Part shown: in pieces, positions 17,454 to 26,394 of the stretch | Numbering within the stretch: the stretch's first letter is position 1 | Layout of the letters: each line of letters begins with the position of its first letter | Assembly: GCF_009914055.1 (NCBI RefSeq) | Contig: NZ_CP028271.1 | Span: 1-64,000, forward strand | Origin: Mixta intestinalis | GTDB taxonomy: Bacteria > Pseudomonadota > Gammaproteobacteria > Enterobacterales > Enterobacteriaceae | Direction: 5' to 3' | DNA: 64,000 nucleotides | Program-made: the position numbers and the translations under genes | Notes under the pieces: generated by a model | Database searches by the model: none | The model's input: only the letters and a program-made list of their open reading frames with translations | What the model was told of the DNA's origin: nothing

Positions 17454-19178
17454 ATGGAGATGTTGTCAGGAGCTGAAATGGTGGTCCGATCGTTAATCGA
17501 TCAGGGCGTTAAGCATGTTTTTGGTTATCCGGGCGGGGCGGTGCTGGATATCTATGATGCGCTGCAAACCGTTGGCGGTATCGATCATGTGCTGGTGCGG
17601 CACGAGCAGGGTGCAGTGCATATGGCGGATGGCTATGCGCGTGCTACCGGCGAGGTTGGCGTGGTGCTGGTCACTTCCGGGCCTGGTGCCACCAATGCGA
17701 TTACCGGTATCGCTACCGCCTATATGGACTCGGTGCCGATGGTGGTGCTCTCCGGCCAGGTGCCTTCCTCGCTTATCGGTTACGATGCGTTCCAGGAGTG
17801 CGATATGGTAGGCATATCGCGTCCGGTGGTGAAGCACAGCTTTCTGGTTAAAAATACGGAGGATATCCCCACCGTATTGAAAAAAGCGTTCTGGCTGGCT
17901 GCCAGCGGGCGTCCCGGCCCGGTGGTGGTTGATCTGCCGAAAGATATCCTTAACCCGGCGCATAAGTTGCCCTATGTCTGGCCGGAAAGCGTCAGTATGC
18001 GTTCCTATAATCCCACCACGCAGGGCCACAGAGGTCAGATAAAACGCGCTATACAGACGCTGCTGGCAGCAAAAAAACCGGTGATGTACGTGGGCGGCGG
18101 GGCGATTATCTCTGGCTGTGAGGCGGAGCTGCTTAGCCTTGCTGAGAAGCTGAATCTGCCGGTAACTAACTCGCTGATGGGGCTGGGTGCCTTTCCCGGT
18201 ACGCACCGACAAAACCTGGGTATGCTGGGGATGCACGGCACCTATGAAGCGAATATGACGATGCATCATGCTGATGTAATTTTCGCTGTCGGCGTGCGTT
18301 TTGACGATCGCACCACCAATAATCTGGCGAAATATTGTCCTGACGCTACCGTGCTGCATATCGATGTCGATCCCGCCTCCATTTCAAAAACGGTGGCGGC
18401 CGATATTCCGGTGGTGGGCGATGCGCGTCAGGTGCTACAGCAGATGCTGGAAATGTTACCTGCCGATCAGATCACGCAGGATTTCGACAGCCTGCGCGAC
18501 TGGTGGCGTAGCATTGATGGCTGGCGCGCACGTAAATGTCTCGCGTTCGATCGTAACAGCGACAAGATCAAGCCGCAGGCGGCGATTGAAACGCTGTGGC
18601 GCCTGACAAAAGGCACCGCCTACGTTACTTCGGACGTGGGGCAGCATCAGATGTTCGCAGCGCTCTACTATCCGTTTGATTATCCGCGCCGCTGGATCAA
18701 CTCCGGCGGGCTGGGCACGATGGGCTTCGGCCTGCCTGCGGCGATTGGCGTGAAGCTGGCGTTACCGGAAGAAACCGTCGTCTGCGTAACCGGCGACGGC
18801 AGTATTCAGATGAATATCCAGGAGCTGTCGACAGCTCTGCAATATAACCTGCCGGTGCTGGTGCTGAACCTGAATAACCGCTATCTGGGGATGGTGAAAC
18901 AGTGGCAGGACATGATCTATTCAGGTCGCCATTCCCACTCCTATATGGAATCGCTGCCTGATTTTGTACGCCTTGCTGAAGCCTATGGACACGTTGGTGT
19001 TTCCATCTCTCATCCGGCAGAACTGGAGGAGAAACTGGCGCAGGCGCTGAAAACGGTGGCGGAAGGGCGGCTGGTATTTGTGGATGTCAACGTGGACGGC
19101 AGTGAGCACGTTTATCCGATGCAGATCCGCGGCGGCAGTATGGATGAAATGTGGTTAAGCAAAACGGAGAGGACATAA
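17454..19178 (+). CDS. ilvI: acetolactate synthase III large subunit
   Basis: Catalytic subunit of acetohydroxyacid synthase III, a TPP- and FAD-dependent enzyme that starts valine, leucine and isoleucine synthesis. The start at 17454 (MEMLSGAEMVVRSLIDQGV) has GGGAGG upstream and gives 574 residues as in E. coli. Features are FGYPGGAVLDIYDAL, RHEQGAVHMADGYARATG with the catalytic glutamate, TSGPGATNAITGIATAYMDS, and the TPP/Mg motif VTGDGSIQMNIQELSTAL (GDG) with NNRYLGMVKQWQ. ilvH follows after 2 bp. Confidence 0.97.
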   Translation: MEMLSGAEMVVRSLIDQGVKHVFGYPGGAVLDIYDALQTVGGIDHVLVRHEQGAVHMADGYARATGEVGVVLVTSGPGATNAITGIATAYMDSVPMVVLSGQVPSSLIGYDAFQECDMVGISRPVVKHSFLVKNTEDIPTVLKKAFWLAASGRPGPVVVDLPKDILNPAHKLPYVWPESVSMRSYNPTTQGHRGQIKRAIQTLLAAKKPVMYVGGGAIISGCEAELLSLAEKLNLPVTNSLMGLGAFPGTHRQNLGMLGMHGTYEANMTMHHADVIFAVGVRFDDRTTNNLAKYCPDATVLHIDVDPASISKTVAADIPVVGDARQVLQQMLEMLPADQITQDFDSLRDWWRSIDGWRARKCLAFDRNSDKIKPQAAIETLWRLTKGTAYVTSDVGQHQMFAALYYPFDYPRRWINSGGLGTMGFGLPAAIGVKLALPEETVVCVTGDGSIQMNIQELSTALQYNLPVLVLNLNNRYLGMVKQWQDMIYSGRHSHSYMESLPDFVRLAEAYGHVGVSISHPAELEEKLAQALKTVAEGRLVFVDVNVDGSEHVYPMQIRGGSMDEMWLSKTERT

Positions 19179-19180
19179 TT

Positions 19181-19672
19181 ATGCGTCGTATAATATCGGT
19201 TCTGCTGGAAAACGAATCCGGCGCATTATCCCGTGTGGTTGGCCTCTTCTCACAGCGCGGCTACAACATTGAAAGCCTGACGGTTGCGCCTACCGAAGAT
19301 CCCACGCTGTCGCGTATGACGATTCAAACCGTCGGCGATGATAAAGCGCTGGAGCAGATTGAGAAGCAGTTGCATAAGCTGGTGGATGTCCTGCGCGTCA
19401 GCGAGCTGGGGCAGGGTTCGCATATCGAGCGTGAGGTGATGCTGGTCAAAATCCAGGCCAGCGGCTACGGACGTGAGGAAGTGAAGCGCACCACCGAAAT
19501 TTTTCGCGGGCAAATTGTCGATGTCACGCCCTCGCTTTATACGGTTCAGCTGGCAGGCACCAGCGATAAGCTGGATGCCTTTTTGAATACGCTGCGCGAT
19601 GTCGCTGAGATTGTCGAGGTGGCGCGATCCGGCGTGGTAGGCGTTTCCCGCGGCGATCGTATCATGCGTTAA
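19181..19672 (+). CDS. ilvH: acetolactate synthase III regulatory subunit
   Basis: Small ACT-domain subunit that raises IlvI activity and gives valine feedback inhibition. The start at 19181 (MRRIISVLLENESGALSRV) yields 163 residues as in E. coli. The N-terminal ACT domain carries LENESGALSRVVGLFSQRGYNIESL, where valine-binding residues lie in the family. The C-terminal part has GRDEVKR-like GREEVKRTTEIFRG and VARSGVVGVSRGD. It is coupled to ilvI and followed by a terminator. Confidence 0.97.
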   Translation: MRRIISVLLENESGALSRVVGLFSQRGYNIESLTVAPTEDPTLSRMTIQTVGDDKALEQIEKQLHKLVDVLRVSELGQGSHIEREVMLVKIQASGYGREEVKRTTEIFRGQIVDVTPSLYTVQLAGTSDKLDAFLNTLRDVAEIVEVARSGVVGVSRGDRIMR

Positions 19673-19702
19673 TACGCCACCTTAATTATTCATTTTGTTG
19701 CT

Positions 19703-19732
19703 AACCCGGCGTTCTGCCGGGTTTTTTCTTTT
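19703..19732 (+). terminator. intrinsic terminator of ilvIH
   Basis: AACCCGGC / GCCGGGTT stem with the loop GTTCT, followed by a T-rich tract, 30 bp after the ilvH stop codon. Confidence 0.92.
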
Positions 19733-19867
19733 TCTGATATGCCTCATTTTTGCCATTAAAAGCGGTTGCCCGCTGGCGCGTTCTGCGGTTAGATGTAACA
19801 AAAAGCTTATCCTCAGCCATGCTGCGGCTATTGTTGCGTACGCTGGCGTTAATAATTTGGAGTCATC

Positions 19868-20878
19868 GTGAAACTGGATGAAATAGCGCGTCTTGCCGGC
19901 GTGTCGCGCACTACCGCCAGCTATGTCATCAACGGCAAGGCGAAGCAATATCGTGTCAGCGATAAAACCGTAGAAAAAGTGATGGCCGTGGTGCGTGAGC
20001 ATAACTACCATCCTAATGCGGTTGCCGCCGGTCTCAGAGCGGGCAGAACGCGTTCTATCGGTCTGGTTATTCCCGATCTGGAGAATACCAGCTATACACG
20101 TATCGCTAATTATCTGGAACGTCAGGCGCGGCAGCGCGGCTATCAGCTGTTAATCGCCTGTTCGGAAGATCAGCCGGATAATGAAATGCGCTGTATTGAG
20201 CATCTACTACAGCGCCAGGTTGATGCCATTATTGTTTCTACCTCGCTGCCGCCGGAGCATCCTTTCTATCAGCGCTGGGTGAATCATTCACTGCCGATTA
20301 TTGCTCTGGACCGTGCGCTGGATCGTGAGCACTTTATCAGTGTGGTAGGCGCGGATCAGGAAGATGCGCAGGCGCTGGCGGCAGAATTACGGCAGCTGCC
20401 GATAAAAAACGTGCTCTATCTGGGCGCGCTGCCGGAGCTTTCGGTCAGCTTCCTGCGTGAAATGGGCTTTCGTGCGGCCTGGCAGGACGATAACCGCCCG
20501 ATAGAGTTTATTTATGCGAACAGTTTTGAACGCGCGGCGGCGGCAAAGCTGTTTGAAAAATATCTTGAAGACCATCCGATGCCTGATGCGCTGTTCACCA
20601 CCTCATTCGGCCTGCTACAGGGCGTAATGGATACCATATTGCGGCGTGAAGGGCATTTGCCTGGCGAGCTGGCTATCGCCACGTTCGGCGATCATGAACT
20701 ACTCGATTTTCTTGAATGTCCGGTACTGGCAGTTGCTCAGCGCCATCGTGACGTGGCGGAAAGAGTGTTGGAACTGGTACTGGCGAGCCTTGATGAACCG
20801 TGCAGGCCAAAACCTGGCTTAACCCGTATTCGGCGTAATCTGGTGCGACGCGGTAAATTAAGTCGTAAAACAGCATAA
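19868..20878 (+). CDS. cra: catabolite repressor/activator Cra (FruR)
   Basis: LacI-family regulator of carbon flow that responds to fructose-1-phosphate and related phosphosugars, repressing glycolytic and activating gluconeogenic genes. 336 residues (E. coli 334). The N-terminal helix-turn-helix MKLDEIARLAGVSRTTASYV and the hinge region through LRAGRTRSIGLVIPDLENTSYTR are essentially identical to E. coli; the C-terminal half is more diverged, ending in RIRRNLVRRGKLSR. It is a single gene between the ilvH terminator and its own terminator. Confidence 0.97.
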   Translation: MKLDEIARLAGVSRTTASYVINGKAKQYRVSDKTVEKVMAVVREHNYHPNAVAAGLRAGRTRSIGLVIPDLENTSYTRIANYLERQARQRGYQLLIACSEDQPDNEMRCIEHLLQRQVDAIIVSTSLPPEHPFYQRWVNHSLPIIALDRALDREHFISVVGADQEDAQALAAELRQLPIKNVLYLGALPELSVSFLREMGFRAAWQDDNRPIEFIYANSFERAAAAKLFEKYLEDHPMPDALFTTSFGLLQGVMDTILRREGHLPGELAIATFGDHELLDFLECPVLAVAQRHRDVAERVLELVLASLDEPCRPKPGLTRIRRNLVRRGKLSRKTA

Positions 20879-20891
20879 TTATTGTCTGGCG

Positions 20892-20917
20892 AAGGCGGCA
20901 AGGTGTCGCCTTTTTTA
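20892..20917 (+). terminator. intrinsic terminator of cra
   Basis: AAGGCG / CGCCTT stem with the loop GCAAGGTGT, followed by T residues, 13 bp after the cra stop codon. Confidence 0.75.
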
Positions 20918-21326
20918 CATCTTTAAATATTTTCGCTTTTAATTTCGCCATTAATAAAAGAAAAGCCTAATTACCATGCCGCTAATAGTGTATTAAGTAA
21001 ATTAAAGTAAATCGGCGGAATGGTTTTTAACTCCTTTACAGCTTGTTTATTGGCTGAGGGGAAATGAGTCAGGTCAGTAGCGCCATTGCACGCTTTTGCA
21101 GCGGATTTTTATCGGAAATGCCCTAAAATGTCGCCGCTGTCGCAAACTGTAATCCTTACCAAACGCCCTCAAAAACTGTTTTCTTTTTGCTCATCCTAAT
21201 AACCATTTTGAATTTTTTGCCACTATTCATTAGTTTATTTTCCCCGATGGGATAAATAGAACTTCATTTCTCTCTTTCCGCCTTTTCTCATGCCAGGAAA
21301 TAATTCTGTCTGGCTTCCCGCGTAGC
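20918..21326. other. non-coding region upstream of the mraZ promoter
   Basis: About 410 bp between the cra terminator and the dcw promoter. It is AT-rich with no open frame that looks like a gene and no clear RNA gene. It may hold upstream control sites for the division cluster, but I recognise none. Confidence 0.6.
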
Positions 21327-21356
21327 TTGACAATGATTTCCTCCGCTCCGTAAACT
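21327..21356 (+). promoter_or_regulatory. mra promoter of the dcw cluster
   Basis: TTGACA (21327-21332), an 18-bp spacer and TAAACT (21351-21356), about 60 bp before mraZ. The perfect -35 and the MraZ boxes just downstream make this the likely main promoter for the early dcw genes. Confidence 0.85.
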
Positions 21357-21362
21357 CCTTTC

Positions 21363-21387
21363 GTGGGAAAATGTGGGATAAAGTGGC
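21363..21387 (+). promoter_or_regulatory. MraZ operator: three GTGG(G/C) repeats
   Basis: GTGGG at 21363-21367, GTGGG at 21373-21377 and GTGGC at 21383-21387, each separated by exactly five bases. This is the known MraZ-binding arrangement (TGGG-type direct repeats with 5-bp spacers) just downstream of the promoter, consistent with repression of mraZ and its operon by MraZ itself. Confidence 0.9.
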
Positions 21388-21417
21388 AAAAAAGGGTAAC
21401 TGAGGGCATCAGCTGAC

Positions 21418-21876
21418 ATGTTTCGTGGCGCTACCTTAGTCAACCTCGATAGCAAAGGGCGGCTGGCCGTGCCAACGCGTTATCGCGAAACGCTAATTGA
21501 GGAAGCGCAAGGCCAGATGGTTTGCACCATTGACCTCCATCAGCCCTGCCTGCTGCTTTATACCTTACCCCAGTGGGAAATTATTGAACAAAAATTATCT
21601 CGCTTATCCAGCATGAACCCTGCCGAGCGTCGTGTGCAACGGTTGCTGTTGGGTCATGCGAGCGAGTGTCAGATGGATAGCGCCGGACGGCTGCTGCTGG
21701 CCAGCACGCTGCGTCAGCATGCACATCTGACAAAAGAAGTGATGCTGGTTGGGCAGTTCAATAAGTTTGAACTGTGGGATGAACAGACCTGGTATCAACA
21801 AGTCAGGGAAGATATTGACTCTGAGCAAGCCGCTCAGGAGCCGCTTTCAGAGCGGTTGCAGGATTTGTCGCTATAG
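21418..21876 (+). CDS. mraZ: transcriptional regulator MraZ
   Basis: AbrB-fold DNA-binding protein that forms a ring oligomer and represses the dcw operon. 152 residues as in E. coli, with two repeats of the conserved motif: LVNLDSKGRLAVPTRYRE near residues 7-24 and SECQMDSAGRLLLASTLRQH near residues 80-99. The C-terminal tail SERLQDLSL is conserved. It is the first gene of the cluster and lies 3 bp before rsmH. Its operator repeats are at 21363-21387. Confidence 0.98.
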   Translation: MFRGATLVNLDSKGRLAVPTRYRETLIEEAQGQMVCTIDLHQPCLLLYTLPQWEIIEQKLSRLSSMNPAERRVQRLLLGHASECQMDSAGRLLLASTLRQHAHLTKEVMLVGQFNKFELWDEQTWYQQVREDIDSEQAAQEPLSERLQDLSL

Positions 21877-21879
21877 CTT

Positions 21880-22821
21880 ATGCAGGATAACTTTATACAT
21901 ACCACGGTGCTGTTAGATGAGGCCGTTAACGCGCTCAACATTAAAGCAGACGGCGTTTATATCGACGGCACTTTCGGTCGGGGTGGTCATTCGCGCCTGA
22001 TCCTTTCCCGGCTGGGAGAGCAGGGCAGGCTGTTCGCTATCGACCGCGATCCGCAGGCTATTGCCGCCGCCGCTGCGATTAACGATCCGCGCTTTACTAT
22101 TATTCACGGTCCTTTTTCTGCGCTGGCAGAGTACGTTGATGCTCGCGACTTAACCGGCAAGGTGGATGGCATTCTGCTCGATCTCGGCGTCTCTTCGCCG
22201 CAGCTGGACGATGCCGAACGCGGTTTCTCCTTTATGCGTGACGGGCCGCTGGATATGCGCATGGATCCCACGCGCGGTCTTTCTGCTGCTGAATGGTTGC
22301 TGCAGGCAGAAGAGAACGATATCGCCTTTGTGCTGAAAACCTATGGTGAAGAGCGCTTCGCGAAACGCATTGCGCGCGCCATCGTTGAACGTAACCGGCT
22401 ACAGCCGATGACGCGCACCAAAGAGCTGGCGGAAGTTATTGCTGCCGCAACGCCGATTAAAGATAAGTTTAAGCATCCGGCAACGCGCAGTTTCCAGGCC
22501 ATCCGCATTTGGGTTAACAGCGAACTGGAAGAAATTGAACAGGCGCTGAAAGGTTCACTGAGCGCGCTGGCGCCCGGTGGACGGCTGTCGATTATCAGTT
22601 TCCATTCTCTGGAAGATCGGTTAGTGAAACGTTTTATGCGCGAACAGAGCCGTGGGCCGCAGGTGCCCGCCGGTCTACCGATGACCGAGGCACAGCTGCA
22701 AAAGCTGGGCGGACGCCAGTTAAAAGCGCTTGGCAAGATGATGCCGGGTGAGGCGGAGGTGGCTGAAAACCCGCGCGCGCGCAGTTCCGTTCTGCGTATC
22801 GCGGAGAGAACCACATCATGA
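21880..22821 (+). CDS. rsmH: 16S rRNA (cytosine(1402)-N(4))-methyltransferase
   Basis: SAM-dependent methyltransferase that modifies N4 of C1402 in the ribosomal P site. 313 residues as in E. coli. SAM-binding motifs are IDGTFGRGGHSRLIL near residues 28-42 and the acidic FAIDRDPQAI; DGILLDLGVSSPQLDDAERGF, FSFMRDGPLDMRMDPTRG and SIISFHSLEDRLVKRFM are intact. Its stop overlaps the ftsL start (ATGA), indicating translational coupling. Confidence 0.98.
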   Translation: MQDNFIHTTVLLDEAVNALNIKADGVYIDGTFGRGGHSRLILSRLGEQGRLFAIDRDPQAIAAAAAINDPRFTIIHGPFSALAEYVDARDLTGKVDGILLDLGVSSPQLDDAERGFSFMRDGPLDMRMDPTRGLSAAEWLLQAEENDIAFVLKTYGEERFAKRIARAIVERNRLQPMTRTKELAEVIAAATPIKDKFKHPATRSFQAIRIWVNSELEEIEQALKGSLSALAPGGRLSIISFHSLEDRLVKRFMREQSRGPQVPAGLPMTEAQLQKLGGRQLKALGKMMPGEAEVAENPRARSSVLRIAERTTS

Positions 22822-23138
22822 TTGGCAATGAACGGCACAGTCTGCCTGGCGTTATCGGCGGCGATCTGATGCGCCACGGCAAAATTCCGCTGCTGCTGCT
22901 GGCAGCGGTACTGGTTTCCGCCGTACTGGTGGTGACCACGGCGCATAAAACCCGTCTGCTGACGGCGCAGCGCGAGCAGCTGGTGCTGGAGCGTGATGCG
23001 CTCGATATTGAATGGCGTAATTTAATTTTGGAAGAGAACGCGCTGGGCGATCACAGTCGCGTTGAGCGTACGGCGACGGAAAAACTGCAGATGCAGCATG
23101 TCGACCCGTCACAGGAAAATATTGTGGTACAGCAATAA
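22818..23138 (+). CDS. ftsL: cell division protein FtsL
   Basis: Bitopic divisome protein that forms the FtsQLB complex and activates FtsWI. 106 residues, shorter than the 121 of E. coli because the cytoplasmic N-terminal extension is reduced; the sequence joins the E. coli alignment at ERHSLPGVIGGDL. One hydrophobic segment lies at about residues 22-38, followed by a periplasmic leucine-rich coiled coil (LLTAQREQLVLERDALDIEW) and ENALGDHSRVER. The start overlaps the rsmH stop. Confidence 0.95.
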   Translation: MIGNERHSLPGVIGGDLMRHGKIPLLLLAAVLVSAVLVVTTAHKTRLLTAQREQLVLERDALDIEWRNLILEENALGDHSRVERTATEKLQMQHVDPSQENIVVQQ

Positions 23139-23153
23139 GGAAACCCGGACTCT

Positions 23154-24920
23154 ATGAGATCCGCTACCAGGGCGCCTAAGTTGAAAAAACAGGACGATCA
23201 AGCCAGCTTTGTTAGCTGGCGTTTTGCGTTGCTGTGCGGCGGTATTCTCGTGGCGCTGGTAGGACTGATGCTGCGCGTGGCGTGGCTACAGGTTATCAAT
23301 CCTGAACGTCTGGTACGCGAGGGCGATATGCGCTCCCTGCGCGTACAGTCGATTCCTACCGCGCGCGGTATGATTACCGATCGCGCCGGACGCCCGCTGG
23401 CGGTAAGCGTGCCGGTTAATGCCATCTGGGCTGACCCGAAAGAATTGCACGATCACGGCGGAATTACGCTCGACAGCCGCTGGCAGGCGCTGGCCGATGC
23501 GCTTTCCGTGCCGCTCGATCAGCTCGCCAGCCGTGTTAATGCCAATCCTAAAGGGCGTTTCGTCTATCTGGCGCGCCAGGTAAATCCCTCAATTGGCGAC
23601 TACGTTAAAAAACTTAAGCTACCGGGTATTCATCTGCGCGAAGAGTCGCGCCGCTACTATCCTGCCGGGCAGGTCACCTCTCATTTGATCGGTTTTACCA
23701 ATATCGACGGGCAGGGGATCGAAGGCGTGGAAAAAAGCTTCGATCGCTGGCTGACCGGACAGCCGGGTGAGCGAACGGTACGTAAAGATCGCTACGGGCG
23801 CGTGATTGAAGATATTTCTTCGGTGGATAGCCAGGCGGCACATAATCTGGCGCTCAGTATTGATGAGCGTTTGCAGGCGCTGGTCTACCGCGAGCTGAAT
23901 AATGCGGTGGCCTTTAACAAAGCGGAGTCGGGTACCGCCGTGCTGGTGGATGTGAATACCGGCGAAGTGCTGGCGATGGCTAACAGTCCGGCCTATAACC
24001 CAAACAACCTCAGCAATACGCCGAAAGATGTTATGCGTAACCGCGCGATTACCGACATCTTTGAACCCGGTTCTACCGTAAAACCGATGGTAGTAATGAC
24101 CGCGCTGCAACGTGGTGTGGTGCGGGAAAACAGTGTACTGAACACCATTCCTTATCGGGTAAACGGACATGAAATCAAAGATGTAGCGCGCTACAACGAG
24201 CTTACGCTTACCGGAATTTTGCAGAAATCGAGTAACGTCGGGGTATCAAAACTGGCGTTAGCGATGCCCTCCTCAGCGCTAGTGGAAACATATTCACGCT
24301 TTGGGCTGGGCAAACCAACCAATTTGGGGTTGGTAGGGGAAAGCAGTGGCCTGTATCCCCACAAACAAAGGTGGTCCGATATTGAAAGGGCCACCTTCTC
24401 ATTCGGCTATGGGCTGATGGTAACGCCGCTCCAGCTGGCGCGCGTTTATGCCACCATCGGCAGCTATGGCATTGCACGACCGCTCTCGATCACTAAAGTC
24501 GATCCGCCGGTTCCCGGTCAGCGCGTCTTTCCCGAACCGCTGGTGAAAACCGTGGTTCATATGATGGAAAGCGTGGCGCTGCCGGGCGGCGGCGGCGTCA
24601 AAGCGGCAATTAAAGGCTATCGCATTGCCATTAAAACCGGTACGGCGAAAAAAGTCGGGCCTGACGGTCGCTACGTAAACAAATACATCGCCTATACCGC
24701 AGGCGTCGCGCCAGCCAGCCATCCGCGCTTTGCGCTGGTGGTGGTGATTAACGATCCGCAGGCGGGGAAATATTACGGTGGTGCGGTGTCGGCCCCGGTA
24801 TTCGGTGCCATCATGGGTGGCGTGTTACGCACCATGAATGTTGAGCCGGATGCGTTGCCGGTCGGCGAAAAGAATGAGTTGGTTAACAACAAGAAAGAGG
24901 ATTCAAGTGACAGATCGTAA
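23154..24920 (+). CDS. ftsI: peptidoglycan transpeptidase FtsI (PBP3)
   Basis: Septal class-B penicillin-binding protein that crosslinks peptidoglycan with FtsW. 588 residues, numbering collinear with E. coli. It has a short cytoplasmic tail, a transmembrane helix at about 22-42 and a pedestal region with RGMITDRAGRPLAVS. The penicillin-binding domain has the active-site motif STVK (S307), SSN near 359 and KTG near 494. The 3' end overlaps murE by 14 nt. Confidence 0.98.
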   Translation: MRSATRAPKLKKQDDQASFVSWRFALLCGGILVALVGLMLRVAWLQVINPERLVREGDMRSLRVQSIPTARGMITDRAGRPLAVSVPVNAIWADPKELHDHGGITLDSRWQALADALSVPLDQLASRVNANPKGRFVYLARQVNPSIGDYVKKLKLPGIHLREESRRYYPAGQVTSHLIGFTNIDGQGIEGVEKSFDRWLTGQPGERTVRKDRYGRVIEDISSVDSQAAHNLALSIDERLQALVYRELNNAVAFNKAESGTAVLVDVNTGEVLAMANSPAYNPNNLSNTPKDVMRNRAITDIFEPGSTVKPMVVMTALQRGVVRENSVLNTIPYRVNGHEIKDVARYNELTLTGILQKSSNVGVSKLALAMPSSALVETYSRFGLGKPTNLGLVGESSGLYPHKQRWSDIERATFSFGYGLMVTPLQLARVYATIGSYGIARPLSITKVDPPVPGQRVFPEPLVKTVVHMMESVALPGGGGVKAAIKGYRIAIKTGTAKKVGPDGRYVNKYIAYTAGVAPASHPRFALVVVINDPQAGKYYGGAVSAPVFGAIMGGVLRTMNVEPDALPVGEKNELVNNKKEDSSDRS

Positions 24921-26394
24921 CTTGCGCGACTTACTGGCTCCGTGGGTGCCTGGCGCGCCGGAGCGTCCGCTTCGAGAAATGACACTGGACAGCCGCGTGG
25001 CGGCGTCCGGCGATCTGTTTGTGGCTGTTGCAGGCCATAACGTTGATGGGCGACGTTTTATTCCTCAGGCCATCGCGCAGGGCGTATCGGCGGTAGTTGC
25101 CGAAGCCGAAGGCGAGGCGGAGGATGGCGAGATTCGTGAAATGCACGGCGTGCCGGTCATTTACCTGGCGCAGCTGCCGCAGCGCCTTTCGGCTCTGGCC
25201 GGACGTTTTTATCAGCAGCCGGGTGAGCAGCTGCGTTTAATTGGCGTAACCGGCACCAACGGCAAAACCACCACCACTCAGCTCCTGGCGCAGTGGGCTA
25301 ACCTGCTGGGCGAAACCGGCGCGGTAATGGGCACCGTCGGTAACGGGCTTTACGGACATCTGATGCCAACAGAAAACACCACCGGTTCGGCGGTAGACGT
25401 ACAGCAAATGCTGCATAGTCTGGTGGAGCAGGGCGCTACCGTAGCGGCGATGGAAGTCTCTTCGCACGGCCTGGTGCAGCACCGCGTGGCGGCACTACCT
25501 TTTGCTGCCGCCGTATTTACCAACCTCAGCCGCGATCACCTCGATTATCACGGTGATATGACGCGCTACGAATCCGCTAAGTGGCTGCTGTTTTCTGAAC
25601 ATCAGGTTGGCGAAGCGATTATTAACGCCGACGATGAAGTGGGCCGCCGCTGGCTGGAAAAATTGCCGGATGCGGTTGCCGTGACCATGGAAAACAATCT
25701 GCTGCCGGATGTGCACGGACGCTGGCTGAAAGCGACCGGGATTCGCTACCACGACAACGGCGCGACGATTAACTTCTCCTCCAGCTGGGGCGATGGCGAA
25801 ATTGAAAGCCGCCTGATGGGCGCTTTTAACGTCAGCAATCTGCTGCTGGCGCTGGCGACGCTGCTGACGCTGGGCTATCCACTGGCGAAGCTGGTTGCCA
25901 GCGCGCGTCAGCTACAGCCGGTATGTGGACGCATGGAGGTCTTTAACGCGCCGAATAAGCCTACCGTGGTGGTGGATTACGCCCATACGCCTGATGCACT
26001 GGAAAAAGCGCTGGAAGCGGCGCGTTTGCACTGTACCGGCAGGCTGTGGTGTGTCTTCGGCTGCGGCGGCGATCGCGATAAAGGTAAGCGCCCACTAATG
26101 GGGGCGATTGCCGAGCAGTGCGCGGATGTGGTGGTGATTACTGATGATAACCCGCGCAGCGAAGATCCGGCGGCGATCGTCAACGACATCCTTGGCGGCC
26201 TGCTCGATCCGGGCCGCGCCCGCGTGATGGCAGGGCGTGCTCAGGCGGTTACCAACACCATTATGCAGGCGCAGCCGCAGGATATCGTGCTGGTGGCAGG
26301 CAAAGGGCATGAAGATTATCAGATTATTGGCAATCGTCGTCTCGACTACTCCGATCGCGTCACCGTAGCGCGTTTGCTGGGGGTGATCGCATGA
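24907..26394 (+). CDS. murE: UDP-MurNAc-tripeptide synthetase (meso-DAP adding)
   Basis: Adds meso-diaminopimelate to UDP-MurNAc-L-Ala-D-Glu in the cytosol. A GTG start at 24907, with AGAGGA upstream, gives 495 residues beginning (M)TDRNLRDLLAPWVPG as in E. coli; an upstream ATG at 24838 would extend into ftsI without family support. The ATP-binding motif GTNGKTTTT is near 115-123, ENTTGSAVDV and the MEVSSHGL motif follow, and the DNPR motif (TDDNPRSEDP) marks specificity for meso-DAP rather than lysine. murF overlaps its end by 4 nt. Confidence 0.98.
   Translation: MTDRNLRDLLAPWVPGAPERPLREMTLDSRVAASGDLFVAVAGHNVDGRRFIPQAIAQGVSAVVAEAEGEAEDGEIREMHGVPVIYLAQLPQRLSALAGRFYQQPGEQLRLIGVTGTNGKTTTTQLLAQWANLLGETGAVMGTVGNGLYGHLMPTENTTGSAVDVQQMLHSLVEQGATVAAMEVSSHGLVQHRVAALPFAAAVFTNLSRDHLDYHGDMTRYESAKWLLFSEHQVGEAIINADDEVGRRWLEKLPDAVAVTMENNLLPDVHGRWLKATGIRYHDNGATINFSSSWGDGEIESRLMGAFNVSNLLLALATLLTLGYPLAKLVASARQLQPVCGRMEVFNAPNKPTVVVDYAHTPDALEKALEAARLHCTGRLWCVFGCGGDRDKGKRPLMGAIAEQCADVVVITDDNPRSEDPAAIVNDILGGLLDPGRARVMAGRAQAVTNTIMQAQPQDIVLVAGKGHEDYQIIGNRRLDYSDRVTVARLLGVIA

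Noticed and set aside
17493..18359. 288-codon open frame opposite ilvI
   Set aside because: Antisense shadow; ilvI is collinear with E. coli along its whole length.
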